Shown here in pieces: positions 1-11,728 of a stretch of DNA of 64,000 nucleotides. The position numbers and the translations under genes were made by a program. Below the pieces are notes generated by a model that ran no database searches, was not told the DNA's origin, and saw only the letters and a list, made by a program, of their open reading frames with translations. Origin of the DNA: Moringa oleifera. Lineage: Eukaryota > Streptophyta > Magnoliopsida > Brassicales > Moringaceae. Within the stretch, counting starts at the first letter, position 1. The number at the start of each line of letters is the position of its first letter. The stretch lies in contig JAJFZO010000609.1 in assembly GCA_021397835.1 (NCBI GenBank), positions 7,008,001-7,072,000 of the forward strand. Direction: 5' to 3'.

Positions 1-158
1 TTTCTAGTCTATTTTGTTAGAGTACGATGAGATAATAGATTATTGCACATCGAGGGTAGAGCTACAAAACATCTTAAAGAGAAGATGTAGTATGCGACTT
101 AACGTAGCAAGAATATTAGTAACATCTTATTTATTTATTATTTAATTATGAAGTAACA
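1..158 (+). repeat. Copia-1 5' LTR, right part only
   Basis: The stretch aligns with 5401-5555, sharing for example a ttattatttaatta block close to the end of each copy. It is therefore the U5 end of the 5' LTR. No clear tRNA primer-binding site follows it, which fits a long-decayed element. Confidence 0.7.
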
Positions 159-179
159 ATTTTAAGACATTCTATTACC

Positions 180-3100
180 ATGTCTATTGTTATGTCTATT
201 GCTGAAATCATTTCTGCTAGTACTACCCAAACAAACTATTTCATTTTAAGGATGTTCATTTTAAAAGATGAGGACAAAAAATGTTGGTTTTTTTAACCAT
301 GAAGAAGGTGACTTATGCAATTGACATAGTCAAACCTTTTTTGTCTGGTGAATTTACAAATACTAAAAAGAAAATTTTCACATCATGAGTAAAAATAATT
401 TTTTGTCTAAGAATTTTATCCTGAACAAACTGTCTGATGATCTCCATGACTACTATAATTCTGATAAGTCTACGAAGAAAATATAGATGTTCTAGAAAAA
501 GTATGATATTGAGGAGGTTGAAGCTAAGAAATTTACGGTGAGTATGTACATGAAGTTCATGATGACTAATGATAAGTCTGTGGAAGCTCAATCACATGAA
601 CTACAATAGATAATGTATGAAATCATCTCTAAAGATATGCTTTGACTTGAAGTATTTCAAATAGCGCTTATGATGGATAAGTTACCCCTTAGCTAAAAGG
701 ATTTTAAGAATGTCCTTATGTATAAGAGTGAGAAACTTTTGCTAGAGGGGCTAATTACTCGCCTTCATATTAAGAAAAAACTCAAAAGTAAGATTAAAAA
801 GATGAAATGCTTGTTGTTTCTAGTAACATATTCAATAAAAGGTCCTTGTGATTCTAAAACCTAAAGGAAAAAACATGAAGAATCATAATTGAAACACCTA
901 CTAGAACCATAAGAATTAGAATAGGAATCCCTTAAGGAACAAAATCAATACCCTAGGAAAATAACACCTTCATGCGTTATAGCTATAAAAGTCCTATCAC
1001 TTGGCTAGGAATTACCAGAATAGACCTCATCTTGCTCTACAGGTGGACCTAACTAAAGAGTAATTAACTGTTATGATCTCCAAGGTCACTCTTACTAGTG
1101 GATCTGAAGGGTGGTAGGTAGACACTAGTGCTTCTCACCACATCCACTATGACTGAGATTTGTTTAAGTCTTATTTTGTAACTGAGGATAAGAAGTGTTG
1201 TTGGGAGATTCCTACTCCACTATAGTTACTGCTATTGGTAAGGTAGAATTAAGGTTTACCTTTGAAAAAATTAGCATATTGAAGGATGTTATGCATACTC
1301 TAGAGATAAAAAAGAACTTAGCCTCAGGATGTCTTTTTAATAACGCTGGGTTTACTTAAGCCATAAGGGCTGATTAATACACAATAATAAAGAATAATAA
1401 TATATTTATTAGGAAGGGATACACCACTGATAGCTTGTTTAAATTGAATATCAATATAAATAAATTATCATCTTCTGCTAATATATTATGTATATTTAAC
1501 ACTTGGCATGCTAGATTTTATCATGTAAATAAACAGATAATTAAGAACATGAGTAGCTTAGAACTCATTTCTAAACTATCTTTAGATAAATTTGAGAAAT
1601 ATGAACATGTAACCAAGCTAAGATTACAAAACTCCACATAAGTCAGTACTTAGAGAAGGATTAATTCACTTTGATATTTATGAATTTGATTGTGTTTTAC
1701 CAAGAAATGAAAAAATATATTGTACAACATTTTTTGATGGTTATTCTAATTACACTTATGTGTATCTTCTGAAAAATAAAAATGAAAATTTTGATATATT
1801 TAAAATAGTTTTAATTGAAGTTGAAACTTAATATAATAGGAAGATAAAGAGATTATGTAGTGATAGAGGTACTGAGTATGATTCTGATCCATTTATTGAA
1901 TTTTATAGGACCAATAGAATAATTCATGAAAGAACTATACCTTATTCTCTTAAAATTAATGGCAAAGCTAAAAGAAAAAAAGAAATAAGATCCTTACTGA
2001 ATTGGTAGTTGCCATTTTATTAAACTTAGGTACAGCTTCTCATTGATGAGGAGAAATTTTATTGACTATGTATTATGTACTTAATAGAGTCATTAAATGT
2101 AGAAGCAAGATATTTCCCTAATCTTCAAGAAAAAGTAATCCAACTTGTCATATTTAAGAACTTAAGGTTGCTTGGCTCTTGTTTGAATTTTTGATCTAAA
2201 AAAAAATAAACTTGCTAATAGAGCATAAGAATGTGTATTCATAGGACATGTTGTGAATAGTAAGGCTTATAGATTCTTAAACCTGAAAGAATATGTATTC
2301 ATAGGACATGTTGTGAATAGTAAGGCTTATAGATTCTTAAACCTGAAAGAATATGTAATCATTAAATCTAATGACTTAGACTTCTATAAATACAAATTTT
2401 CTTTTAAATTGAGGAATATGAAGGCTCGACTTTTAATAATTAGCCAAATGTTAGAATTAATGAACCAATTGAGGAAGAAAATGAGCTTAAACGGGCTAAA
2501 TGAACTAGAACCTGTTAGGATTATGGTGCTAATTTTTATGCATACACTTTAGAGGAAGATCCTTAAACTCTTTAATAAGCTCTATCTTTTCTATATGTCA
2601 ACCTATGGGAAGAAGTAGTCAATAATGAAATAGACTTTCTGAGTCTAAGAGAACTTGGTATTTAGTTGACATACCTCCAGGATACGAAGCAATAACTTGC
2701 AAATAGGTACTAAAGAAGAAATTGAAATCCGGTAGTACTGTTGAAAATTACAAGGCTCGTCTTATAGTCAAAGAGTATAGACAAAAAAAATATTGATTTC
2801 TTTCATACTTTTTCTCATGTTTCTAGAATAACATTCATACAAGTGCTAATAGCTTTAGTGCTGATTCATGATTTAATAATACATCAAATTGATATTGAAA
2901 TTACGTTCCTAAATGGAGAATTAGAAGAAGAGATTTATATAGACTAACCTAAAGGTTTTGTAGTACCTGACCAAGAAGATAAAGTTTATAAGTTAGACAA
3001 ATCGTTATAAGGTTTGAAACAAACACCTAAGTAATGACATAAAAAATTTAATAATCTTATCATTTCACATTGATTTAAAGTAAATTAAAATGATAAATGC

Positions 3101-4095
3101 ATCTATTATAAAGTTAAAAATAATAATTGCATTGTCATATATCTTTATGTGGATGACTTGCTTATCTTTAATTCCAACATTCATGTCATAAAAAATATAA
3201 AGTCCTTGCTTAGCGAATATTTTGAAATGAAAGATTTAGGGAAAGCTAATGTTATTCTTGGAATAAAAATAACTAGGTTAGAAAAGGGAGTTATCAATCA
3301 TATTATATTGAGAAGATCCTAAAGAAATATAGTTACTTTGACTATAAACCTGAATATACTTCTTCTGATCCTAGTATTAAGTTGCTGAAAAACATTGGAG
3401 AAAATGTTAAATAAAATGAGTGTGTGAGCATTATTGGTAGCTTACAATATGCTATTGACTATACTAGACTTGATATAACTTATGCTATGGGATTTGTTTA
3501 TAGGTTTACGAGTAAACTTGGTATCAAACATTGACATGCTGTTGAAAAGGTTATAAAGTACCTTAAAGGGAGTTGAACCTAGGATTATATTATTAGAAGT
3601 TTTTCACTATCATAAAAGGATATATGATGCTGATTGAAACATCCTTTCAAAAAACTCTAATGCAATTAGTGGTTATATCTTTAGCATTGTCGGTAGAACT
3701 ATTTCATAGAAATCTAAGAAATAAACTATTTTGATTTAATTTACGATAAAATCTGATATGATAACATTAACTACTATTAGTGAGGAAGCAAGTTAGTAAA
3801 TAAGTTTGCTAGCTGAGATCCCATTATGAAAAAGATCAGTACCAATAATCCTGATTTATTATAATAATACTGTGATTATTGCAAAAATTTAAAACTATTG
3901 CTATAACGATGAGAGACGATAGATAGATCGTAAGCACAACATTGTTAAAAGAATTTTTCTCCATAAGAGCTTTTAAAGTGGATTATATATGGATTGGCGA
4001 TAACTTAGTTGATTCTTTATCGAAAGGACTAACTAGAGAGAAGATTTTCAAAATCTCGAGAACAATGAGACTAATGCCTTTATAGTCATGAGTCA
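180..4095 (+). pseudogene. Copia-1 gag-pol polyprotein relic
   Basis: Fragments in shifting plus-strand frames follow copia domain order. A protease-like DTSASHH sits at about 1121. A GAG-pre-integrase piece with WHAR lies near 1504-1640. Integrase pieces with an SDRGTEYD-like block lie near 1858. Reverse transcriptase has ELEEEIY near 2920 and YVDD at 3146-3157, and an RNase H-like end runs to about 4090 with a DSLSKGLT-like motif. Numerous stops and frameshifts break every domain, so no protein can be made. The visible motifs give the family; the exact lineage is not determined. Confidence 0.85.
2234..2357 (+). repeat. 60-bp in-frame tandem duplication in Copia-1
   Basis: Bases 2234-2297 are repeated exactly at 2294-2357, a period of 60 bp. 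The unit codes 20 residues in the frame of the region just after the integrase core, so FIGHVVNSKAYRFLNLKEY occurs twice in a row. The copies are identical although the surrounding element is heavily decayed, so the duplication is much younger than the element. Confidence 0.95.
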
Positions 4096-4714
4096 TTCGT
4101 GATGATAACCCAATTTATGGACTGGAGATCTTAAGAAATAAGCTCAAAGGGTAATAACAAGTCATAAAGTGATATAAGATGAAACAAGCTATTGTGAGTT
4201 CCATTCCATCATAAGCACAAAATTTTGAAGCGAGAGAAAAAAGTTAAGTTAATTTTTTAACTATTAAAGAGCTTTATACTCTTAATAAGCTCACCTATGT
4301 AAATGTGAAAGTGTGGTCGCTTTTTATGAAATTTTGGGCAAATTCTCTAGAACATTCACTATACTGGGATATACATGTATGGCCACAAAGTATAGGATTT
4401 TTTTGAACTAGACCTCAAAAAGATTATGTATGGTATGCTATTGGGGATAGAGTTCAAAATTACGAGTTACTTTAATATATTCTAAAGTATCATATATCAC
4501 TATGCAAAGGTCCAAGTTAAAAGATACTTTTCCTTATGCACAATCTTATGATTCTTGATATTTTCTTGATGAAAATCATTTTTAAATTCAAGCAAAGATT
4601 GTTGAAAATAAATAAATTTTAAAATATTTTTTGATAGGTGCCTTAGAAGTGCCCTCCTTTGAAGAGCCCTACATTCAAAAGAAACAATTCCTTTGAGTTG
4701 CATATAAGCGGTGG

Positions 4715-5555
4715 TGTTTTGGTTGGGTTAGGATTCAAAGGAACACCCCATTTTCATGGAAGAGAGAGGAGATAAACCCATGTGGATCCACCACACATGC
4801 GCGCATCACTGCCATCATCCGTTTGATCGATCGATTATGCCGAGTTGAGTCTGAGTCTAGGTCTAAAATAACATCATAAGTTTTTTTAAAAAATTAAATA
4901 TATATTTTATTTTCATTTTTTAATTTTGAAATAAGATAAAGGAAAACCCAGTCAGCCTCTTTCGGGTATCTTTTCCAATAGTACATACCAATGTGCCAAT
5001 CCATGTCATTAAAACATTAGAGCGATTGAGTTTATAGGCCACACAACCAACCTGCTAGTGTAACGTGGCACAAAAGAAGCCCTCTCTTGTTTACGTGGCA
5101 TGTTTGGATGGTCTTCACGTGGCGTGCATGTAATAAACCTCTCGCTTTACCCTCACCAAAACTCCTTTATATAAATAGCTTTCTTGACACCTTTCATTCA
5201 TCAAGCAAACGAGTTATTTCTTATGCTCTCCTTTCCCAAGCTCTGAACTACTTTTATCTCTCTGATTATCCATCATAATCAATAGTTACTTACATATTTA
5301 TTTTATTTTTAAAATTATTGTTTCGATACCAAACAATACTTTAAAATGTATAGTATTTTTAATTTTTTATTATATATGAAAAGTTTAAGACAAAATTTTT
5401 GAATTGTTTTATTATGAGAATGACGGGACAATAAATTACTACATGTCAAAAGTAAAACCACAAAATATCTTAAAACAATGACTTAATATGTGATTTAGCC
5501 TAATAAAAATATTAATAATATCTTTTTTGTTTATTATTTAATTAAGAAGTAAACA
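4715..5555 (+). repeat. Copia-1 3' LTR (left edge approximate)
   Basis: The right edge is set by similarity to 1-158. The left edge is placed at a tgttttgg start at 4715 after a long non-coding 3' region; this is inference. Inside lie ACGTGGC boxes and a TATA box in the order expected of U3 followed by R and U5. Confidence 0.55.
5063..5178 (+). promoter_or_regulatory. Probable LTR core promoter with three ACGTGGC boxes and TATA box
   Basis: ACGTGGCA occurs at 5063-5070 and 5093-5100, and CACGTGGC at 5116-5123. A good TATA box, TATATAAATAG, follows at 5168-5178. ACGTGGC is the core of G-box/ABRE elements bound by plant bZIP factors. Three copies within 61 bp just before a TATA box look like a regulated retrotransposon promoter. 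Activity is inferred. Confidence 0.6.
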
Positions 5556-6033
5556 GAAGCAATGTACTGTAGTATCCCCTGAAGATTGCAGAAAATTGCT
5601 ACAAAAAGAATAGTTGTAATTAACATAGAGAGATGTAGATTTTGTGATCATGGTTGCCCTTCTTTCTTTGTCATTCCCATCTTAGTCAGCATTTGGGTAT
5701 CATTTTACCATCATGTTCATTTCTCTTATGGTCAACACCATTACCATTTATCACCTAATTAACAATTTTATTTTATATTAATATTGTCCTTTTATTATTT
5801 TTCTTATAATATTCTATTTCAAGTTGGTTTAATCTTTCTTTTAACATCAAGAAAAAAGCTCATCCTTACCTTTTTTTAAAAAAAAAGATTTCCATTTCTC
5901 CTTCGCTGAAATTATTATACTTGGAACTGATACTCCGGTAAACTATTATGATTTTTATTTAGTATAAACATGCACATGAGTAGCCGATTATCAGAATACA
6001 TAGATGTTACATATCAATACATCCGGTTGATAC
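5556..6033. other. Spacer with 3' flank of ChiV-1
   Basis: No coding sequence seen. A minus-strand AATAAA at 5954-5959 lies about 75 bp after the ChiV-1 stop codon and is a reasonable polyadenylation signal. The rest is AT-rich. Confidence 0.5.
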
Positions 6034-7554
6034 TCACTCAGAATGGAATTGATGTGATATCCACTTTGAGTCCCATTTTTTAACATTCTCTATGATCATT
6101 TGGTCGTCTTCTCGGGCTGCTGCTTTAAGATTCCATGCCTGTGAAGCTGCAACAACAATACAACAAAACAAAAATGATTTTTTGCCTCAATAAATTAATG
6201 AAACTGACAAGAAAGAAATTGCAGTAGACCAATTGATTGCAATCTAACCCGATAAAGTAGATTATCCTAAAGAGATCTGACCTCTTGTGAAGCTAGCCAC
6301 AAGGCAAATTTATGTGTTTATTACCTGTATCATTCCTTAATAATTTTTTTAATATGTATGCCGAATTTTGTAGATTTTTAATATGTAATAGTACAGAAAG
6401 TTAGCTCCATAAAAAGGGAAGAAGAGAAGCATTGGGCCATAGGCACAAAAAAGACAAATAGGTGGATGCTAACCTGCTCGAGAGAGGCCCCAGTTGTCGT
6501 CAGCTCCCACATGCCAAGCGAAGTACCCAAGCAATCCCTTCTCCTTGGCATATCTAGTCTTTGTGACAATGCTCTGGTTGTCATCGTAACCTATCCATGT
6601 GGTTCCTGCATAACAGTAGTCTCCAACAACACTCGAATTGTATACTGTGGTGGCTCTATTTTGGACAATAAATTGCCGGATTTGCCGGTAACTCAGAGAC
6701 CCATCTGCAGATATGGCAGGTCCAGTCGTCGGTGCAAAAAGGCCATGATTATTGGCATCAGCAAGACGCCAGGCGTAGCCGTAGTAGGGAAAGCCAAGGA
6801 CTATTTTCTTGGCCGGCAAACCGGCCCGAATCCAAGCTCTAATTCCAGAATCCCCACTGACTTGATTCGGTGGATTGTATAACGCAGCAGGTGGTCCTGT
6901 TACTTCTGACCAGCCAGGCCCGTAAAAGTCATAAGCCATTACATTGATCCAGTTCAGGCTGTATGCTACAGCCTGAACTGGGTAGTTCAAAGAGTAATAG
7001 TTTGATGAGTAAAAAACTGCTGCAGCTAGAAGCAACGGTGACCTCCCAGAGCTCCTGGACTCTGTCGTCACAGCTGCTTGCCACTCTCTGAGCAGCAAAC
7101 CAAAGTTAGTCATCTCAGCCGCTGTAGAAGGGTACTCCCAGTCAAGATCAAGGCCATGAAAACCAAAGGACCTTGCTAAACTGATCGATGAATCGATAAA
7201 GGATTTACGGGAACTGGGTTTGCTAGCCATTGCAGCAAAAACTGCTTTATCAGCATGTCCTCCACCTATGGACAGAAGGGTCTTCACTGAAGGATTTTTT
7301 CGCTGGACAGTTTGCGTGAAGGTTGAGAATTTGTTTCTGTTTGACGAAGAAACAGTAACCTGGTTCGTCTGCTGATCAAGATCGGCAAACGCACAAAAGA
7401 GGTGAGTAAAAAGGGTGGAATCTATGTCAGCAACTGGGAACTCGCTGTCAGGAAACCAGTAAGCTGCTTTGACAGCATTCTGCCCAACAGAGAAGTGAAG
7501 CTGAAGGAGAAGAAGTAGGCCAGTTAGAAGAAAAATGAAATTTTTGCAAGCCAT
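6034..7554 (-). CDS. ChiV-1: secreted class V chitinase (GH18)
   Basis: Two exons, 7554-6474 and 6146-6034, joined across a 327-bp GT-AG phase-1 intron, give 397 residues. Residues 1-25 form a signal peptide, so the protein is secreted or vacuolar. The GH18 domain starts at NAVKAAYWFP and carries LLSIGGG (about 93-99), the catalytic motif LDLDWEYP with D136, D138 and E140, the MAYDFYGPG loop and GFPYYGYAW. In plant class V chitinases the Glu donates the proton that hydrolyses chitin oligomers, so this enzyme should be active. Exon 2 adds a 37-residue charged tail after LSRA, ending at TGA 6034-6036, longer than usual for the family (tobacco and Arabidopsis members are about 380 residues). Its nearest relative is ChiV-2, close to 88% identical by eye. 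Defence or stress roles are known for the family; nothing here fixes the role of this copy. Confidence 0.93.
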
Positions 7555-7616
7555 TGATTTGAGGATAGAGCTGTATCCTCTTTAAGTTCTACGATGACTG
7601 CCTGAAGCTTGAAAAA

Positions 7617-7662
7617 TATATATAGCAGTTGCTGAGGCTGCTATTTCGATCAGGTCATTGAC
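7617..7662 (-). promoter_or_regulatory. ChiV-1 proximal promoter with TATA box
   Basis: On the minus strand a TATATATA stretch lies at about 7624-7617, about 65 bp before the ATG. Just upstream is a block reading roughly GTCAATGACCTGATCG followed by AGCAGCCTCAGCAACTGC. ChiV-2 has a matching block at the same distance from its own TATA box (45433-45480), so this is probably the shared core promoter of the two paralogs. The start site is inferred. Confidence 0.6.
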
Positions 7663-8134
7663 GTACAAAAAGCTTCAGGACAGAAAGAGGATTACTAGAA
7701 CTTAAAATATTGTTAAGAGATATGTTTTGAGGAGAAAATGGCAACCTATGGTACCTAGTACTGGGCGAACTTTCATTTTTTAGCAGTGAAAACAACCAGC
7801 TATCTGTGCAATGCAAGACATATTATTCAATTCTGGCTTTTGTTTCTGGCAATTGACTTCTGTGACCCGAGCTGAAACATAGTCAATTATGGAGGCCACC
7901 CCATTTCTACTTAGATAAGTTAGGTGAGGCGGGGCACATGTGAAGAGGAAAAGGACAGAAAGCAATGAAAAGAAAACGAGGTGCCATATTTAGTTGTCCC
8001 ACCTCTGCCAAGAGAGAGAGTATGGGTATGTTGGGACGGTTGTAATCTTAATTTCCATGTCTGAATTGGACGGAAAACAGAGAAAATATATTTTCTAATT
8101 TGGAAGTCTCCAGTATTCATACTAGTCATACCTA
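7663..8134. other. Upstream region of ChiV-1
   Basis: No gene recognised. This is the likely distal promoter of ChiV-1, up to the edge of the gypsy element near 8135. Confidence 0.4.
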
Positions 8135-8541
8135 AAGACTGTTTCACTTAAGTTGAAATTAAAGTAGAATCGTCTGACTTATAAAAATTGAATTCTTCCA
8201 AAGTTCAAGATAATTTTGTATAAACTAATCAATAATATACATAAAAAAAGTAAAAATATTGAGAAAATGAAAGAGAGAGTAATTCTTTTTATGAGAAATA
8301 CCTAGTGTTTTATAAAGTTACGGATCTTTCTTCAGATCCACGTGGTTTCTTTTTGTGGAGGTATCTCCTACGAGATTCTAAGCAAATTTTATGAGGAGGA
8401 TATTAAAGAACCATTTTGTAATGATCATAACTGCCAATGAGAGTTTAGGATCACAACGACCAAATAGTGTTACTTCTTAACTTCTAGTGTGTTTATAGCT
8501 TGTAATGGTGTGCTGGGCTATAACATGAAGCCTTGTGGGCA

Positions 8542-8550
8542 TCAAAATTA
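8542..8550. repeat. MULE-1 left target-site duplication
   Basis: TCAAAATTA directly precedes the inverted terminal repeat. The same nine bases follow the right end at 20109-20117. Both lie at the point where the gypsy LTR sequence is broken. Confidence 0.9.
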
Positions 8551-8660
8551 GAGAAAATTGATAAAAATGGCAATTCTTGTTTCTTATTTTGTAAAATAAA
8601 TTATTTTTTTTAATTTTCATGTTTTTAACACTTAAATGTACTGTGAAGACTAAAATACCA
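8551..8660. repeat. MULE-1 left terminal inverted repeat (about 100 bp)
   Basis: It matches the reverse complement of 20000-20108 imperfectly: a GAG start, an attttgtaaaataa / attttacaaaaataa block, and catgtttttaacactt against catgtttttttagcacttt. The inner limit is approximate. Confidence 0.7.
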
Positions 8661-8884
8661 ATACTAAAAACAATAATACCCTTAAAAGGTAAATAAATTA
8701 AAAAAACAATACACAGTATTAGTATTCTTTCTCATTGAACTTTCTCTTTCATCGAGTTTTCTCTCTCTTTGTCCAGCCTCTTTCCTTAAATTTTTTTTCC
8801 TGTTTGTATCTAAGATCTACCTACACAGAAGCTAAAAAAGGAATCAAAAGCAAAATCAATTGATTTTGGCTAGTTCTCTTCATG

Positions 8885-11175
8885 TTATAATTAAGATTTA
8901 CACAACCAAGCTCGTCTTTTTGGTAACACATTATTCTTCAAAAGTAAAAAGTGTTCGGGTAGGTCAATAGACCAACAAATATGTATTTAAAAGATAATAT
9001 ATCTTAATACTGCAAAGATTTTACGTGTTTGAAAGTTCTCTTCACCTTGTATCTAAGATTTACACAACCAAGCTCATGTTTTTGGTAACACATTATTCTT
9101 TAAAAGCAAAAAGTGTTCGGGTGGGTCAATAGACTAACAAATATGTATTTGAAAGGTAATGTATCTTAACACTGTCAACATTTTATGTGTTTGAAAGTTT
9201 TCTTCACATCGTATCTAAGATTTACACAACCAAGCTCACGTTTTTGGTAACACATTATTCTTCTTCAAAAGTAAAAAGTGTTCGGGTGGGTAAATAGACT
9301 AACAAGTATGTATTTGAAACATAATGTATCTTAAGACAGCCAAGATAAGATTTTATGTGTTTGAAAGTTCTCTTCACATTGTATCTAAGATTTACACAAC
9401 CAAGCTCATGTTTTTGGTAACACATTGTTCTGCAAAAGCAAAAAGTGTTCAGGTGGGTCAATAGACCAACAAATATGTATTTGAAAGATAATGTATCTTA
9501 ACACTGCCAAGATTTTACGTGTTTGAAAGTTCTCTTCACCTTGTATCTAAGATTTACACAACCAAGCTCATGTTTTTGGTAACACATTATTCTTTAAAAG
9601 CAAAAAGTGTTCGGGTGGGTCAATAGACTAACAAATATGTATTTGAAAGGTAATGTATCTTAACACTGTCAACATTTTATGTGTTTGAAAGTTTTCTTCA
9701 CATCGTATCTAAGATTTACACAACCAAGCTCACGTTTTTGGTAACACATTATTCTTCTTCAAAAGTAAAAAGTGTTCGGGTGGGTCAATAGACTAACAAG
9801 TATGTATTTGAAATATAATGTATCTTAAGACAGCCAAGATAAGATTTTATGTGTTTGAAAGTTCTCTTCACATTGTATCTAAGATTTACACAACCAAGCT
9901 CATGTTTTTGGTAACACATTGTTCTCCAAAAGCAAAAAGTGTTCAGGTGGGTCAATATACCAACAAATATGTATTTGAAAGATAATGTATCTTAACACTG
10001 CCAAGATTTTACGTGTTTGAAAGTTCTCTTCACGTTTTATTTAAGATTTACACAACCAAGCTCATGTTTTTGGTAACACATTATTCTTTAAAAGCAAAAA
10101 GTGTTCGGGTGGGTCAATAGACTAACAAATATGTATTTGAAAGGTAATGTATCTTAACACTATCAACATTTTATGTGTTTGAAAGTTTTCTTCACATCGT
10201 ATCTAAGATTTACACAACCAAGCTCACATTTTTGGTAACACATTATTCTTCTTCAAAAGTAAAAAGTGTTCGGGTGGGTAAATAGACTAACAAGTATGTA
10301 TTTGAAACATAATGTATCTTAAGACAACCAAGATAAGATTTTATGGTTTGAAAGTTCTCCTCACATTGTATCTAAGATTTACACAACCAAGCTCATGTTT
10401 TTGGTAACACATTGTTCTGCAAAAGCAAAAAGTGTTCAGGTGGGTCAATAGACCAACAAATATGTATTTGAAAGATAATGTATCTTAACACTGCCAAGAT
10501 TTTACGTGTTTGAAAGTTCTCTTCACCTTGTATCTAAGATTTACACAACCAAGCTCATGTTTTTGGTAACATATTATTCTTTAAAAGCAAAAAGTGTTCG
10601 GGTGGGTCAATAGACTAACAAATATGTATTTGAAAGGTAATGTATCTTAACACTGTCAACATTTTATGTGTTTGAAAGTTTTCTTCACATCGTATCTAAG
10701 ATTTACACAACCAAGCTCACGTTTTTGGTAACACATTATTCTTCTTCAAAAGTAAAAAGTGTTCGGGTGGGTAAATAGACTAACAAGTATGTATTTGAAA
10801 CATAATGTATCTTAAGACAGCTAAGATAAGATTTTATGTGTTTGAAAGTTCTCTTCACATTGTATCTAAGATTTACACAACCAAGCTCATATTTTTGGTG
10901 ACACATTGCTTTTCAAAAGCAAAAAGTGTTCAGGTGGGTCAATAGACTAACAAATATGTATTTGAAAGGTAATGTATCTTAATACTACGAAGATTTTATG
11001 TGTTTGAAAGTTTTCTTCACGTTTCATTTAAGATTTACACAACCAAGCTCATGTCTTTGGTAACACATTTTTCTCCAAAAGCAAAAAATGTTTGGGTGGG
11101 TCAATAGTCTAACAAATATATATTTGAAAGGTAATGTATCTTAACGCTGTCAAGATTTTATGTGTTTGAAAAGAA
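8885..11175. repeat. Tandem array of 14 units (162-170 bp) with 3-unit higher-order period
   Basis: The anchor aagatttacac of each unit begins at 8893, 9055, 9217, 9387, 9549, 9711, 9881, 10043, 10205, 10374, 10536, 10698, 10868 and 11030. The spacings run 162, 162, 170 and repeat (one is 169), so the real period is about 494 bp made of three unit types. The third type carries an extra aagataagat-type insertion and an extra ttc in attcttcttc. Each unit includes ccaagctca, ttttggtaacacatt, a gtgttcgggtgggt-like block and atgtatttgaaa. The array lies between the left terminal repeat and the transposase. Confidence 0.95.
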
Positions 11176-11217
11176 TAATCGTGATGTATCATGCATATCG
11201 TAACATGTACAGAGGAT

Positions 11218-11640
11218 CAGGCTATGTTTGATTAAATCGTGACTTAGTCACCAAATTCGTGCCATCTTGTGAAATATCGTGACTTCATTCATAATTGATA
11301 TTTTTTTAATAAAATCAATACATTAGATAATATTGTTACTTATTTTATGATATAGACAAAAAATCGTGCTATGTTTGATTAAATTGTGACTTAGTCACTA
11401 AATTCGTGCCATCTTGTGAACCATCGTGACTTCATTCATAATTGATATTCTTTAATGAAATCGATACATGAGATAATATTGTTGCTTATTTCGTGACATA
11501 GACAAAGAATCGTGCTATATTTGATTAAATCGTGACTTAGTCACCAAATTCATGCAATCTTATGAACCATCGTGACTTCATTCACAATTGGTATTCTTTA
11601 ATGAAATCGGTACATAAGATAATATCGTTGCTTATTTATC
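11218..11640. repeat. 147-bp tandem repeats, nearly three copies
   Basis: The block gctatgtttgattaaat starts at 11221, 11368 and 11514, giving a period of 146-147 bp. Each copy holds several TCGTGAC and TTCGTGCC boxes. This array is unrelated to the one before it and ends close to the start of the transposase reading frame. Confidence 0.9.
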
Positions 11641-11728
11641 CAAATCGTTATTTATTTACTGAACTTTAGTTTTGTTCTTCTTTAAACATGTTGCTTCTTT
11701 TTCGAAATGTTTTCATGGTCATTGTAGA

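Larger units (their letters stand above)
1..5555 (+). mobile_element. Copia-1: decayed Ty1/copia retrotransposon, 5' end outside window
   Basis: The order is partial LTR (1-158), gag-pol relic (about 180-4095), 3' untranslated part, then 3' LTR (about 4715-5555), which fits a plus-strand copia element. The end of the first LTR (about 31-158) and the end of the last (about 5426-5555) share a recognisable but diverged sequence ending in aaca, so the insertion is old. The coding part has many stops and frameshifts in all domains. The left end and any target duplication lie outside the window, and the exact start of the 3' LTR is uncertain. Confidence 0.85.

Noticed and set aside
8885..11175. A CRISPR-like or centromeric array
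   Set aside because: Repeats and spacers are not distinct: the whole 162-170-bp unit is repeated, the genome is eukaryotic, and the array is inside the borders of a MULE.
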